The translations under genes were made by a program, and so were the position numbers. A DNA stretch of 64,000 nt from CAZKVJ01 sp964556225. GTDB lineage: Bacteria > Actinomycetota > Acidimicrobiia > Acidimicrobiales > Ilumatobacteraceae. Where the stretch lies: contig CAZKVJ010000012.1 in the NCBI GenBank assembly GCA_964556225.1, positions 56,497 to 120,496 of the forward strand, read 5' to 3'. Positions 1 to 8,926 of the stretch are shown here, piece by piece. The notes beneath the pieces were generated by a model, which was given only the letters and a program-made list of their open reading frames with translations, was not told where the DNA came from and searched no databases. How positions within the stretch are numbered: position 1 is the first letter of the stretch; every line of letters starts with the position of its first letter.

Positions 1-1175
1 GCTCGGTGGCCACGGGCGCGTGGGTGCGGGTGGGCGCTCGGGACGAGCCAGCCGAGCTGAGTGGCGTGTCGCACTTCCTGGAGCACCTGCTGTTCAAGGG
101 CACCGCCCACCACAGCGCCCAGGAGATCTCACGGTCCGTCGATCGCGTCGGCGGCGACCTGAACGCCTTCACCGCCAAGGAGTACACGGCCTACTACTGC
201 CGGATGCCGGCCGCGCACCGGGCACTCGCCGTGTCACTGCTGGGGGAGGTCGTGTGCGAGCCGGCCCTGCGCGACGACGATGTCGAGAGCGAGCGCCAGG
301 TCATCCTGGAAGAGCTGGCCATGGACGAGGACAACCCCGACGACGTGGCCCACCGGCGCTTCGCCGAGGCGCTCTTCCCGGATCATCCGCTCGGACGGAA
401 CACCGCCGGCGAACCGCACACCGTCGAGGCGATCGCGGCTGACGAGGTGCGCCGGTTCTTCTCTCGTTGGTACCGGGGTGCAGCCGTGGTGGTGGCCGCT
501 GCCGGTCCGATCGACCACGACGAGACGCTGGACGAGCTGAGCGCGGCGTTCTCGGCCGTGCCCGCCGGCGGGGAGCTGCCCGAGCGGCCGGCGCCGGTCC
601 CCGGCGGCGCCACCGTGGTCGTCCCCGACGACACCGAGCAGGTGCACCTGGTCACCGGCTTCCCCGCGCTGCGCCGTGCGGACCCTGATCGCGAGGCGCT
701 CGACGTCGTGAACCACGTCCTCGGTGGCGGGCTGTCGAGCCGGCTGTTCGAGGAGGTCCGAGAGAAGCGAGGACTGGCCTACGCCGTGTTCTCGGGCACC
801 TCGGCCTACATCGACGGCGGCGCGCTCGCCGTGTACGCCGGCACGCTGCCCCACCACGTCGGCGAGGTGATGGAGATCGTCGACGGCGAGCTGGCGTCGC
901 TGCTGGCCGGCGGCATCACCGACGACGAGCTCGAGGTGGCGATCGGGTACCTCAGCGGTGCCTACGAGCTGGGACTCGAGGACACCGGCGCCTGCCTGTC
1001 CCGTACCGGCGGGCTGCTCGCGACACTGGGCGAGGTGCGCCCGGTCGACGAGCAGATCGCCCGGTGGCGGGCCGTCACCCACGCCGACGTGCGCCGTGTG
1101 ATCGAGCGGGTGCTCACCGGCCCGCGGGTCACCGTGGCTCTCGGCCCGGTCGAGGCCGGCGTCCTGCCCGGCTGA
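1..1175 (+). CDS. M16 family zinc peptidase, 5'-truncated by the window edge
   Basis: A pitrilysin/insulinase-type (M16) metallopeptidase, the kind encoded next to dapB in actinobacteria. The visible part begins in frame at the window edge. Near the N-terminus is HFLEHLLFKGT, the inverted HxxEH zinc motif, and a distal glutamate region follows (ERQVILEELAMDEDNPDD). The second, inactive-type M16 half includes GGGLSSRLFEEVREKRGLAY, typical of the family. A GTG at position 6 could be read as a start, but family members have about 20-30 residues before this point, so the gene almost certainly starts upstream. It ends 24 nt before dapB. The substrate cannot be read from the sequence; processing peptidase activity is known for the family. 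Confidence 0.9.
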   Translation, partial: SVATGAWVRVGARDEPAELSGVSHFLEHLLFKGTAHHSAQEISRSVDRVGGDLNAFTAKEYTAYYCRMPAAHRALAVSLLGEVVCEPALRDDDVESERQVILEELAMDEDNPDDVAHRRFAEALFPDHPLGRNTAGEPHTVEAIAADEVRRFFSRWYRGAAVVVAAAGPIDHDETLDELSAAFSAVPAGGELPERPAPVPGGATVVVPDDTEQVHLVTGFPALRRADPDREALDVVNHVLGGGLSSRLFEEVREKRGLAYAVFSGTSAYIDGGALAVYAGTLPHHVGEVMEIVDGELASLLAGGITDDELEVAIGYLSGAYELGLEDTGACLSRTGGLLATLGEVRPVDEQIARWRAVTHADVRRVIERVLTGPRVTVALGPVEAGVLPG

Positions 1176-1199
1176 GGTGCTGCGGCTACCGTCACCGCT

Positions 1200-1982
1200 G
1201 TGACGAGCGAGGGAGCACGGATCCGGGTCGGGGTGGTCGGCGCCAACGGGCGGATGGGCGCCACGGTGTGCGATGCGGTCGCCGCCGATCCCGAGCTCGA
1301 GCTCGTGGCAGCGGTCGACGTCCGCTCACCGGGCAACACCCGACACGGGGTCACCGTGGCCGGCGAGCTGCGGGCGCTGGCCGATGCCGGCGTCGAGGTG
1401 GCCGTCGACTTCACCGTCGCCGGCGCGGCACGGGTCACGTTGCCCTGGCTGGCCCTGCACGGCGTGCACGCCGTGGTCGGCACCACCGGGCTCACCGACG
1501 ACGACCTGGCCGAGGCCCGGCGCTCATTCACCCGCAGCAGCTGCCTCGTGGCGGCGAACTTCGCGATCGGTGCGGTGCTGATGATGCGCTTCGCCGAGCT
1601 GGCGGCCCCGTGGTTCGAGACGGCCGAGATCGTCGAGCTGCACCACGACGCAAAGATCGACGCCCCGTCGGGCACCGCCCTCGCGACAGCGCGGCGCATG
1701 GCAGCGGCCAGCGACACCTGGGCGCCGGACCCGACCACGGACACCGTGGTGGCCGGCGCGCGGGGCGGGGTCGGCCCGGCCGGCATCCACGTGCACTCGC
1801 TGCGCCTGCGGGGGATGGTCGCCCACCAAGAGGTCATCTTGGGCACGCAGGGCCAGACGCTGAGCATCCGCCACGACAGCTACGACCGGACCAGCTTCAT
1901 GCCGGGCGTGGTGCTGGCGTGCAAGCACGTCGCCGAGCGCCTCGGTCTCACCGTCGGCCTCGACGCCCTCCTCGGAATCTGA
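1200..1982 (+). CDS. dapB: 4-hydroxy-tetrahydrodipicolinate reductase
   Basis: A cytosolic reductase of the diaminopimelate/lysine pathway, reducing the DapA product with NAD(P)H. The 260 residues fit the family length. The N-terminal Rossmann motif is GVVGANGRMG (residues 11-20). The substrate-binding and catalytic signature ELHHDAKIDAPSGTA is at about 146-160, with the paired histidines 148-149 and Lys152. GTG at 1200 is chosen because the Rossmann strand starts right after it. There is no Shine-Dalgarno sequence, but TACCGT at 1187-1192 sits 7 nt before the start, which suggests a leaderless transcript. The usual partner dapA is not adjacent but about 10 kb downstream. Confidence 0.97.
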   Translation: MTSEGARIRVGVVGANGRMGATVCDAVAADPELELVAAVDVRSPGNTRHGVTVAGELRALADAGVEVAVDFTVAGAARVTLPWLALHGVHAVVGTTGLTDDDLAEARRSFTRSSCLVAANFAIGAVLMMRFAELAAPWFETAEIVELHHDAKIDAPSGTALATARRMAAASDTWAPDPTTDTVVAGARGGVGPAGIHVHSLRLRGMVAHQEVILGTQGQTLSIRHDSYDRTSFMPGVVLACKHVAERLGLTVGLDALLGI

Positions 1983-2021
1983 CCCTCACCATCGAACGGG
2001 AGCGATGGGCGGATGAGGGTT
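1981..2021. terminator. Hairpin between convergent dapB and tpx
   Basis: A two-part inverted repeat: ACCCTCA (1982-1988) with TGAGGGT (2014-2020), and an inner CCATCG (1989-1994) with CGATGG (2003-2008). It lies exactly between the two converging stop codons. No U-tract is present on either strand. A role as bidirectional terminator is inferred from position. Confidence 0.6.
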
Positions 2022-2518
2022 CAGGCGAGGGCAGCGATCGCGGCGTCGTAGTCGGGCTCCTGGGCGATCTCCGGGACGAGCTCCTCGTAGATGACCGTGC
2101 CCTGCTCGTCGAGGACCACCACGGCGCGGGCGAGCAGGCCCTCGAGGCGGCCCTCGGCCATGCGGACGCCGAAGTCGTCACCGAAGGTGGACCGGAACGT
2201 CGACGCCGTCGTGACGTTCTCGATCCCCTCGGCGCCGCAGAAGCGCTTCAGCGCGAAGGGGAGGTCGGCCGACACGCACACCACGACGGTGTTGTCGAGC
2301 TCCGCAGCGCGCTGGTTGAACGTGCGCACGCTCGTGGCGCAGACCGCCGTGTCAAGGCTGGGGAAGATGTTCAACAGGACCCGTGTGCCACCGAGCGACT
2401 CCTTGGTGACCGGTGCGAGGTCGTCGCCGGCCAGCGTGAAGTCGGGTGCGGGGGTGCCGACGGGGGGAAGGTCGCCGACGGTGTGGACGGGGTTGCCGCC
2501 GAGGGTGATCTGAGCCAT
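2021..2518 (-). CDS. tpx: Thiol peroxidase (atypical 2-Cys peroxiredoxin)
   Basis: Reduces hydrogen peroxide and organic peroxides using thioredoxin. The protein has 165 residues, the usual Tpx length. The peroxidatic Cys60 is in SLDTAVCATSVRTFN with the conserved Thr three residues before it, and the resolving Cys94 is in KRFCGAEGIEN. The N-terminal GDLPPVGTPAPDFTL is typical. It is a single gene, convergent with dapB. No SD sequence is visible; CACACT lies about 9 nt upstream of the ATG. It is unrelated in function to its lysine-pathway neighbour and belongs to the stretch that separates dapB from dapA. Confidence 0.96.
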   Translation of the reverse strand: MAQITLGGNPVHTVGDLPPVGTPAPDFTLAGDDLAPVTKESLGGTRVLLNIFPSLDTAVCATSVRTFNQRAAELDNTVVVCVSADLPFALKRFCGAEGIENVTTASTFRSTFGDDFGVRMAEGRLEGLLARAVVVLDEQGTVIYEELVPEIAQEPDYDAAIAALA

Positions 2519-2574
2519 GGCGGGGGAGTGTGCCAGCGGATCGCGATCTCTCCTCCCCGGGAGCGAAGAAATCC

Positions 2575-3354
2575 TCAGCGACAGACGGTGGAGGTGCCGT
2601 AACGGCGGGCCAGCTCCTCCTTCAGGCCCTTGACGCCGTAGGTCGACACGATGCGCTGGGGCACGAGAAGGTTCTTCTGGGCGGTGACGTCGCCGGCGAA
2701 GGCGTCCATGCAGCGCTCCGGCTCGAGGTTGGCCGCGGCGAGGATCGCCCCGGTGCAGCCGATCTGGCCGGCGTACAGCAGGATCGCGGCGTTGCCGGAG
2801 TAGAAGGGCTTCTTCCAGACGGCGAGCGTCTCGAGCATCCGCTCCGGATCGCCCGTCGAGTCCTTCAGCCCGGACACCTTCAGCGCCTTCAGGTCTTCGA
2901 GGGAGATGCCGGGAGGCGACACCTTCGGCCAGTGGTAGGCGAGCACCGGCATCGCGCCGGCGGCCGCCGACACCTCGGCGTAGAACGCTCGCACGTCGCC
3001 CTTGTGGGGCGACAGCACGAGCGCACCGCTGGCACCGTGGTGGGCGGCCCGGGCCGTCAGGTCCGGCACGCTCACCCCGGCGGCCAGGTCGCCGGTGCCG
3101 AGCAGCACGGGGGTGGTGGCGGGCACCGCGGCGCGCACGGCATCGAACACCTGCAGGCGCTCCTTCATGGACAGGTGGGAGGCCTCGCCCGTGCTCCCCG
3201 CCACGACCACGGCCCGAACGCCACGTTCCACGAGGTGCGCGGCGTGGCGTGCCGTGGCGTCGTTGTCGACGTGGCCGTGCTCATCGAAGAACGTGACGAG
3301 CGCGACGGCCACACCGGAGAACACGGGCTGGTCGTTCGAGGCGGTGGCTCCCAT
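2575..3354 (-). CDS. DapA-superfamily aldolase/lyase paralogue
   Basis: A class I (Schiff-base) aldolase of the dihydrodipicolinate synthase/N-acetylneuraminate lyase superfamily, 259 residues. GSTGE (53-57) and the Schiff-base lysine Lys164 (GLKDSTG) are present. The catalytic tyrosine region reads LAYHWPK (Tyr140), not the YNxPxR of true DapA enzymes, so lysine biosynthesis is unlikely. The true dapA is at 12178. Its substrate is unknown; a 2-oxoacid aldol reaction is expected from the family. TACGGT (positions 3367 to 3362 on this strand) is 7 nt before the ATG, which suggests leaderless transcription. Confidence 0.85.
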   Translation of the reverse strand: MGATASNDQPVFSGVAVALVTFFDEHGHVDNDATARHAAHLVERGVRAVVVAGSTGEASHLSMKERLQVFDAVRAAVPATTPVLLGTGDLAAGVSVPDLTARAAHHGASGALVLSPHKGDVRAFYAEVSAAAGAMPVLAYHWPKVSPPGISLEDLKALKVSGLKDSTGDPERMLETLAVWKKPFYSGNAAILLYAGQIGCTGAILAAANLEPERCMDAFAGDVTAQKNLLVPQRIVSTYGVKGLKEELARRYGTSTVCR

Positions 3355-3376
3355 GTGGCGAACCGTACCGCGCCGG

Positions 3377-4174
3377 TCATCCCCCTCGCACAGGGTCGTC
3401 GGACCCCTCCGGCCCGGGACCTGGCACCTCGTCCCGCTCGCCGTAGCTGTGGTTGTCGTTGTCGCCGCCGCCGTCGTCGTCGTCGTCGTCGGCCTGGAGG
3501 TGCGGGTGCTCGATCTCTTCGATCACCTCGGGAAGCGCGGTGCGCACCCGGCCGAACATCTGGACGAACGACAGGGCGAACAGCCCGGCCACGATCCACC
3601 ACTGATACTGCTCGATGGCGTCGAGGAACCAGCGGATCTGCTCCTCGAAGATCTGGCCGCCCATCCACAGGACCACGAGCTTGATCACGATCCCGACGGA
3701 GAGCAGGCTGACGAAGCGGCGCAGGTCCCAGTGGCGGTGACCGGCCATCAGGCACACGAAGTTGCTGCCCGGCATGAACAGCACCATCGCCCAGCCGGCC
3801 CGGTCGACACCGTTCTGGAACCAGCGGTAGATGGCCGGCATCTCGCCGATCTGACCCTCGGTCCAGTCGATGGCCTTGCGCCCGTACCAACGGCCCAGCA
3901 GGAACAGCACGACCCCGGCCACCAGGATGCGAACGAACCCGATGACGGCGTAGGGGAGCGGGTCGATGTACGGGACGGCGCCGAACAGGTTGCGGTTCCG
4001 CGACGACAGGATGAGCGTGAGGACCGGACGGGTGTCGACCCAGGCCGGCCCGATGTTCGATCCGAACGTGCCCATCGCGAACAGCACGAGCGCCATCACC
4101 AGCGTCACCCGCCGGACGAGCGCTCGCGGGTGCGGCGCGTCCACGGGATGGGAGCCGGCGAGCGAGCGGGGCAC
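3377..4174 (-). CDS. DedA/VTT-like integral membrane protein
   Basis: A polytopic membrane protein of 265 residues starting with GTG at 4174. It has about five hydrophobic segments. The segment FMPGSNFVCLMAGHRHWDLRRF followed by a long hydrophobic stretch resembles the core of VTT/DedA (SNARE-associated) proteins, whose characterised members are lipid scramblases or flippases. The last 40 residues form an acidic low-complexity tail with a run of six Asp, likely cytoplasmic. TAAGTT (4186 to 4181) lies 6 nt before the start, fitting a leaderless transcript. It ends 22 nt before the DapA paralogue start, so the two could be cotranscribed. The family assignment is moderate; the substrate is unknown. 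Confidence 0.7.
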   Translation of the reverse strand: MPRSLAGSHPVDAPHPRALVRRVTLVMALVLFAMGTFGSNIGPAWVDTRPVLTLILSSRNRNLFGAVPYIDPLPYAVIGFVRILVAGVVLFLLGRWYGRKAIDWTEGQIGEMPAIYRWFQNGVDRAGWAMVLFMPGSNFVCLMAGHRHWDLRRFVSLLSVGIVIKLVVLWMGGQIFEEQIRWFLDAIEQYQWWIVAGLFALSFVQMFGRVRTALPEVIEEIEHPHLQADDDDDDGGGDNDNHSYGERDEVPGPGPEGSDDPVRGG

Positions 4175-4208
4175 CGGCGCAACTTAGGGCATGTCCGCCG
4201 TCCTGGCA

Positions 4209-4227
4209 CCGGCACTACCCGTGCCGG
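4209..4227. promoter_or_regulatory. Inverted repeat in divergent intergenic region
   Basis: CCGGCAC (4209-4215) and GTGCCGG (4221-4227) form a perfect 7-bp dyad with a 5-nt spacer. It lies between the divergent VTT gene and the acyl-CoA ligase gene, where an operator would be expected. No regulator gene is adjacent, so the role is unproven. Confidence 0.35.
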
Positions 4228-4305
4228 CCCGGCGGTTACCCTCCGGTGGCCAGCGCAACCGCGATACGTTGCTCCGCCGGACGGGGGATCCACGGAGGGG
4301 GACCG

Positions 4306-5934
4306 ATGAAGGGCTTGATGCAGGACACACCGCTCACCATCACGCACCTGTTCGAGCGAGCCGAGAAGTACTTCCCGCACAAGACCGTCATCACGGCCGA
4401 GGCCGGCGGGAGGGTCCGCACCTCGTACGGCGAGTGGGCGCAGCGCACCCGCCGCCTGGCGGGCGTGCTCGACACGCTCGGCATCTCCGCCGACGGCCGG
4501 GTGGCCACGTTCGCCTGGAACACCCAGCGCCACCTCGAGCTGTACTTCGCCGCGCCGTGCAGCGGCCGGGTGCTGCACACGCTGAACATCCGGCTCTTCC
4601 CGGAGCAGCTCACGTACATCGTCAATCACGCCGAGGACGAGGTGATCTTCGTCGACCGCTCGCTGCTCGGGCTCCTGGCGCCCCTGCTGGCGACGTTCAC
4701 GACGGTGCGCCACCTGGTGCTGATGGACGACGGCAAGGGGGACATCCCGGCGGACCTGGCCGGCCACCAGCTCCTTCACTACGAAGAGCTCCTGGCCGCG
4801 GCATCACCGGCCGAGTTCGACGTGCGAGACGAGTGGCAAGCGGCGTCGATGTGCTACACGAGCGGCACGACGGGCAACCCGAAGGGCGTGGTCTACAGCC
4901 ATCGCAGCACGTTCCTCCACACGATGGGGGCAATGACCGTCGACTCGCTGGGGGCCCGTGAGTCGGATCGGATCCTTCCCGTGGTCCCGATGTTCCACGC
5001 CAACGCCTGGGGGCTCGCCCATGCCGCCGTCGCCTCCGGTGCCGATCTCGTGATGCCGGGCGCCGACCTGTCGGGCAAGGCCATCGCCGACCTCATCGTG
5101 GACGAGCGCGTCACCGTGGCGGCGGGGGTCCCGACCATCTGGATGGGGGTGCTGCCGGAGCTGACAGGGCGCGACACCTCCAGCCTGCGGGCCATCCCGT
5201 GCGGCGGGTCTGCCGTGCCCAGGGCGCTCTCGGAGGCGTACCGCGAGCAGATCGGCCTGCCCATCACGCAGGCGTGGGGGATGACCGAGACGAGCCCGAT
5301 CGCCGCCGTGTGCACCCTCAGCACTGCCGACCTGGCACTGTCCGTGGACGAGCAGGCGGACCTGCGCACCACCGTGGGCACGATCGCCTTCGGCGTGGAG
5401 TGCCGGGTGGTCGAGCCGGGCACCACCGCTGCGGTGCCGTGGGACGGGGAGACCAGCGGCGAGCTGCAGTGCCGGGGGCCGTGGATCGCGTCGAGCTACT
5501 ACAACGACGAGCGGGCCGGCGAGAGCTTCACCGACGACGGCTGGCTGCGCACCGGTGACGTCGCCGTGCTGGACGCCCGCGGCCGGATCCGCCTCGTCGA
5601 CCGCACGAAGGACCTCATCAAGAGCGGCGGTGAGTGGATCAGCTCGGTCGAGCTGGAGAACGAGCTGATGGGCCACCCTCAGATCCGAGAGGCGGCGGTG
5701 ATCGGCGTGCCCCACCCCCGCTGGTCGGAGCGGCCGCTCGCCTGTGTGGTGCTCGAGCCCGGCGCCGAGCTCAGCCGCGAGGACGTGCTCGACTTCCTCT
5801 CATCGAAGGTCGCCAAGTGGCAGCTCCCCGACGACGTGGTGTTCATCGACGAGGTGCCGAAGACGAGTGTCGGCAAGTTCTCGAAGAAGACGCTGAGAGA
5901 TCGATTCGCCGACTATACTCTCCCGCCGAGTTGA
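4306..5934 (+). CDS. Acyl-CoA synthetase (medium/long-chain fatty acid-CoA ligase)
   Basis: An ANL-superfamily enzyme that adenylates a carboxylic acid and transfers it to CoA; 542 residues from ATG 4306. This start is preferred over the upstream GTG at 4246 because a strong SD (GGAGGGGG) lies just before it and residue 1 aligns with family starts. Motifs: P-loop YTSGTTGNPKG (about 184-194), AWGMTETSP, the hinge region GWLRTGDVAVLD with DRTKDLIKSGGEWIS, and the C-terminal catalytic lysine in TSVGKFSKKTLR. The general pattern fits fatty-acid or dicarboxylate-type ligases of actinobacteria; the substrate cannot be assigned. It is 29 nt upstream of the cupredoxin gene. Confidence 0.93.
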   Translation: MKGLMQDTPLTITHLFERAEKYFPHKTVITAEAGGRVRTSYGEWAQRTRRLAGVLDTLGISADGRVATFAWNTQRHLELYFAAPCSGRVLHTLNIRLFPEQLTYIVNHAEDEVIFVDRSLLGLLAPLLATFTTVRHLVLMDDGKGDIPADLAGHQLLHYEELLAAASPAEFDVRDEWQAASMCYTSGTTGNPKGVVYSHRSTFLHTMGAMTVDSLGARESDRILPVVPMFHANAWGLAHAAVASGADLVMPGADLSGKAIADLIVDERVTVAAGVPTIWMGVLPELTGRDTSSLRAIPCGGSAVPRALSEAYREQIGLPITQAWGMTETSPIAAVCTLSTADLALSVDEQADLRTTVGTIAFGVECRVVEPGTTAAVPWDGETSGELQCRGPWIASSYYNDERAGESFTDDGWLRTGDVAVLDARGRIRLVDRTKDLIKSGGEWISSVELENELMGHPQIREAAVIGVPHPRWSERPLACVVLEPGAELSREDVLDFLSSKVAKWQLPDDVVFIDEVPKTSVGKFSKKTLRDRFADYTLPPS

Positions 5935-5963
5935 GCCGCCCGGCTTAACCCCAGGAGGAAGTG

Positions 5964-6404
5964 ATGCGTCGTCGATCCGCGCCCGTCGTGGTGCTCCTTG
6001 CCGCCCTCGCCCTCGGCGCCTGTGGTGGCGACGACGCATCGGACGAGCCGGCACCGGCCAGCGAGGCGCCGGCGGTCACGGAGGGGTCGCAGGCCCCGCC
6101 CGAGACGTTCGCACCGAACGGCGAGGTCGTGGACGTGTCGGCGATCGACAACACCTTCCGGCCGCAAGAGGTGGAGATCTCGGCGGGGACCGAGGTGGTG
6201 TTCACCAACGGCGGCCGCAACGACCACAACATCGTCCCGTCGGACGGCAGCACCGACTGGGGTGTCGAGGCGACCGAGTTCACACCGGGCGACACGTACT
6301 CGCACGTCTTCACGACGCCGGGCACGTACGCCTACTTCTGCTCGCTCCACGGCACGGCCGCCGCGGGGATGATCGGCACGATCACGATCACGGTCACGGG
6401 CTGA
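5964..6404 (+). CDS. Secreted cupredoxin (plastocyanin-like) lipoprotein
   Basis: A type I blue-copper protein anchored outside the membrane. ATG 5964 is chosen over GTG 5961 because AGGAGG (5953-5958) is correctly spaced. Lipobox LGAC places the acylated cysteine at residue 20, followed by an acidic, Pro/Ala-rich linker. The cupredoxin fold spans about 55-146 with ligands His88 (NDHNIVPS), Cys126, His129 (YFCSLHG) and Met136. All four copper ligands are present, so it should be functional in electron transfer or copper handling. Two further lipoprotein genes follow on the same strand. Confidence 0.93.
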   Translation: MRRRSAPVVVLLAALALGACGGDDASDEPAPASEAPAVTEGSQAPPETFAPNGEVVDVSAIDNTFRPQEVEISAGTEVVFTNGGRNDHNIVPSDGSTDWGVEATEFTPGDTYSHVFTTPGTYAYFCSLHGTAAAGMIGTITITVTG

Positions 6405-6431
6405 CCGCGCTCGTTCAGGGGGAGGAGACCC

Positions 6432-7889
6432 ATGCGACCCATCACGAAGCTCGTCGCCGTCGGCTTGCTGGCCGTCGGCCTGGCCGCCTGTGGCGGCGAC
6501 GACGACAGCACGGACGAGACCACCGGCTCGGTGGTGGACTCGGTCGTCGACTCGGCGCTCGACACCATGCCGAACCCCACCGACGCACCGGCGGGCACCG
6601 AGGCGGCGGCGTCGGGAACGATCCAGGTGCCCGACGACTACCCGACCATCCAGGAGGCGGTGGACGCCGCCGCGCCCGGTGACCTGATCCTGATCGCGCC
6701 CGGCACGTACGAGGAAGCCGTCAGCGTCACCACCGACGACCTCACGATCCGCGGTCTCGACCGCAAGGGCGTGGTGCTCGAGGGCGGCTTCGAGCTGGCG
6801 AACGGCATCATGGTCGTCGGCGCCAACGGTGTGGCCGTCGAGAACATGACGGCCCAGAACTACACCGCCAACGGCTTCTACTGGACGGGGACCACCGGCT
6901 ACCGCGGGTCGTACCTCACGGCGCTGCGCAACGGCGACTACGGCATCTACGCGTTCGACTCGGTGCAGGGCCAGTTCGACCACTCGTACGCGGCCGGCTC
7001 GCCCGACGCCGGGTTCTACATCGGCCAGTGCTACCCGTGCGACGCGCTCATCACCGATGTCGTGTCGGAGCACAACGGGCTCGGCTACAGCGGCACCAAC
7101 AGCGGCGGCAACCTGGTCATCGTCAACTCGGTGTTCCGCAACAACCGGGCCGGTGTCGTGCCGAACAGCGGCAGCTACGAGCTGTGCTACCCCGAGCGCG
7201 ACACCACGGTGGTCGGCAACATCGTCCACTCGAACAACCAGCCCGACACGCCGGCGATCGACGTCGCCATCCTGGCGATGGGCAACGGCATCCTCGTGGC
7301 CGGTGGCGTGAACAACGTGATCGAGCGCAACCTCGTGTACGACCACACCAAGACCGGTATCGGTCTGGTGCCGTTCCTCGAGGAGGACCCGAACGACGAC
7401 CTCCCGACCGAGGACGAGTGGGCCACGCCGTGCGAGGAGACGAAGGACGACGTGCCGGCGAGCGACGTGGTCGGCCCGATCCTGTGGAATGCCATCGGCA
7501 ACCGGGTGATCGGCAACGTGGCCGAGGCCAACGGGGTGGCCGACCTCGCCGTGGCCAGTGTCGACACCGACCTGTCGACGCTCGGCAACTGCTTCAGCGA
7601 CAACGTCGCCGCCACCACGGCCCCGGCCGACCTGCAGACGCTGGCGCCCTGCGACGGTGCGGTGACCGGCGACTGGACCGTCGGCGCGATCGACATCGCC
7701 AGCTGGCTGGTCGACGCCGAGACCGCACCGCCGTCGGTCGACTACCGCAGCGCGCCGCTGCCCGACCCGCCGGCCGAGGCCTGGGAGAACATGCCCGACG
7801 CCGAGACGGCGCCGGCCCGACCCGCCACTGACGTGCCCGAGCAGGTCGACCTGGCCAGCATCACCGTGCCGGCCAAGCCGGCCGGGTGA
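6432..7889 (+). CDS. Lipoprotein with right-handed parallel beta-helix (NosD-like)
   Basis: An exported lipoprotein of 485 residues; lipobox LAAC gives Cys20. A low-complexity Asp/Thr/Ser stretch follows. From about residue 60 the sequence has the hallmark of pectate-lyase/NosD beta-helices (VPDDYPTIQEAVDAAAPGDLI, then repeated NNVIERNLVYDH and NRVIGNVAEANGVADL type turns). Conserved Cys pairs (GQCYPCDAL) may form disulfides. Start ATG 6432 has GGGGGAGGAG upstream. The stop overlaps the start of the next gene by 4 nt (GTGA), so the two are translationally coupled. Beta-helix proteins of this class bind or cleave polysaccharides, or aid metalloprotein assembly; no catalytic site was identified. 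Confidence 0.85.
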   Translation: MRPITKLVAVGLLAVGLAACGGDDDSTDETTGSVVDSVVDSALDTMPNPTDAPAGTEAAASGTIQVPDDYPTIQEAVDAAAPGDLILIAPGTYEEAVSVTTDDLTIRGLDRKGVVLEGGFELANGIMVVGANGVAVENMTAQNYTANGFYWTGTTGYRGSYLTALRNGDYGIYAFDSVQGQFDHSYAAGSPDAGFYIGQCYPCDALITDVVSEHNGLGYSGTNSGGNLVIVNSVFRNNRAGVVPNSGSYELCYPERDTTVVGNIVHSNNQPDTPAIDVAILAMGNGILVAGGVNNVIERNLVYDHTKTGIGLVPFLEEDPNDDLPTEDEWATPCEETKDDVPASDVVGPILWNAIGNRVIGNVAEANGVADLAVASVDTDLSTLGNCFSDNVAATTAPADLQTLAPCDGAVTGDWTVGAIDIASWLVDAETAPPSVDYRSAPLPDPPAEAWENMPDAETAPARPATDVPEQVDLASITVPAKPAG

Positions 7890-8830
7890 GGCGCTTCCCC
7901 CGAGCTCTGGTCGCCCTCGCAGCCGTCGCCCTGGTGGCGCCCGGCTGTGGGGGTGACGGCGGGGGAGCGGACGACTCTGGCTCGGCGGGCTCGGCCGGCG
8001 AGCATCGCCATCTCCACCCGGCCGGTTCGCCGGAGGAGATCGCGGCGATGGGCCAGCCCGACGCTCCGGTCGTCGGGCCGCAGGGTCGCGTGCCCCAGTT
8101 CGTGATCGAGTGCGGGTTCAGCCACGCGGCGCCCGACGACCCGATCGTCTTCCCGGGCCAGCCGGGCGCGTCGCACCTGCACGTGTTCTTCGGCAACACC
8201 ACGACCGACGCCGACTCCACCTACGAGTCGCTCCTGGCCGGCGACACCACCTGCGACCGGCGCCTCGACACGGCGTCGTACTGGGCGCCCGCCCTGCTCG
8301 ACGGCGGCGAGGTGGTCGAACCCAACAAGAGCACGGCGTACTACCGGCCGGGGCTCGGCGTCGATCCGACCACGGTCCAGCCGTTCCCGGCCGGGCTCGT
8401 GATGATCGCCGGCGACGCCTCCGCCACCACCCCACAGCCCGTCTCGGTGGTGGCGTGGACCTGCGGCACCGGGTCCCTGCGGGAGCCCTCGCCGCCGGCG
8501 TGCCCGGAGGGACGCACGCTGCGGATGGTGGTCACCTTCCCCGACTGCTGGGACGGTGAGCGCCTCGACAGCGAGAACCACCGCGATCACGTGCACTACT
8601 CGAGCGGCGGCCAGTGCCCGGCCGATCATCCGGTCCCGGTCCCGCAGCTCACGTTCACCATCGAGTACCCAGTGAGCGGCCCGGCCGACCACCTCGTGCT
8701 GGCGTCGGGCCCCACCTACAGCGCCCACGCCGACTTCGTGAACTCATGGGATCAGCCCGAGCTGGAGTCCCAGGTGGCGCTGTGCCTGCACCGCGACGTC
8801 GTCTGCCGCATCACCAGCGGCCGCGTCTGA
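7886..8830 (+). CDS. DUF1996-domain lipoprotein
   Basis: An exported lipoprotein of 314 residues; lipobox VAPGC gives Cys21. A His/Gly-rich linker (EHRHLHPAG) precedes a full DUF1996 domain recognisable from IVFPGQPGASHLHVFFGN, TFPDCWDG and DHVHYSSGGQCPADHPVPVPQL. In bacteria and fungi this domain occurs in secreted proteins of unknown activity. The several His and Cys residues (HLHVFFGN, DHVHY) could bind metal. It starts with GTG inside the stop of the beta-helix gene (coupled translation) and ends before a strong hairpin, so the lipoprotein group 5964-8830 probably forms one transcription unit. Confidence 0.88.
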   Translation: MRRFPRALVALAAVALVAPGCGGDGGGADDSGSAGSAGEHRHLHPAGSPEEIAAMGQPDAPVVGPQGRVPQFVIECGFSHAAPDDPIVFPGQPGASHLHVFFGNTTTDADSTYESLLAGDTTCDRRLDTASYWAPALLDGGEVVEPNKSTAYYRPGLGVDPTTVQPFPAGLVMIAGDASATTPQPVSVVAWTCGTGSLREPSPPACPEGRTLRMVVTFPDCWDGERLDSENHRDHVHYSSGGQCPADHPVPVPQLTFTIEYPVSGPADHLVLASGPTYSAHADFVNSWDQPELESQVALCLHRDVVCRITSGRV

Positions 8831-8846
8831 CCCCCCTTCCCCGAAC

Positions 8847-8887
8847 TGGTCCCAGGAAGTAGCGCTCAGCGCTACTTCCTGGGACCA
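8847..8887. terminator. Perfect 20-bp inverted repeat, probable terminator
   Basis: Arms 8847-8866 and 8868-8887 are exact reverse complements separated by a single base (the inner pairs must open into a loop). It lies 16 nt after the DUF1996 stop and upstream of the TetR gene promoter. No T-tract follows. The length and perfection exceed an ordinary actinobacterial terminator. Confidence 0.7.
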
Positions 8888-8926
8888 GAACCGAGGTGGC
8901 GTGGGGTGGGGTGGGGTGAGGGGAAC

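Noticed and set aside
2575..3354. Second dapA
   Set aside because: The Schiff-base lysine is present but the DapA tyrosine motif YxxPxRTG is replaced by YHWPK; the real dapA is at 12178.
3460..3490. GTCGTC trinucleotide-type repeat
   Set aside because: It encodes the acidic Asp tail of the VTT protein; low complexity, not a regulatory repeat.
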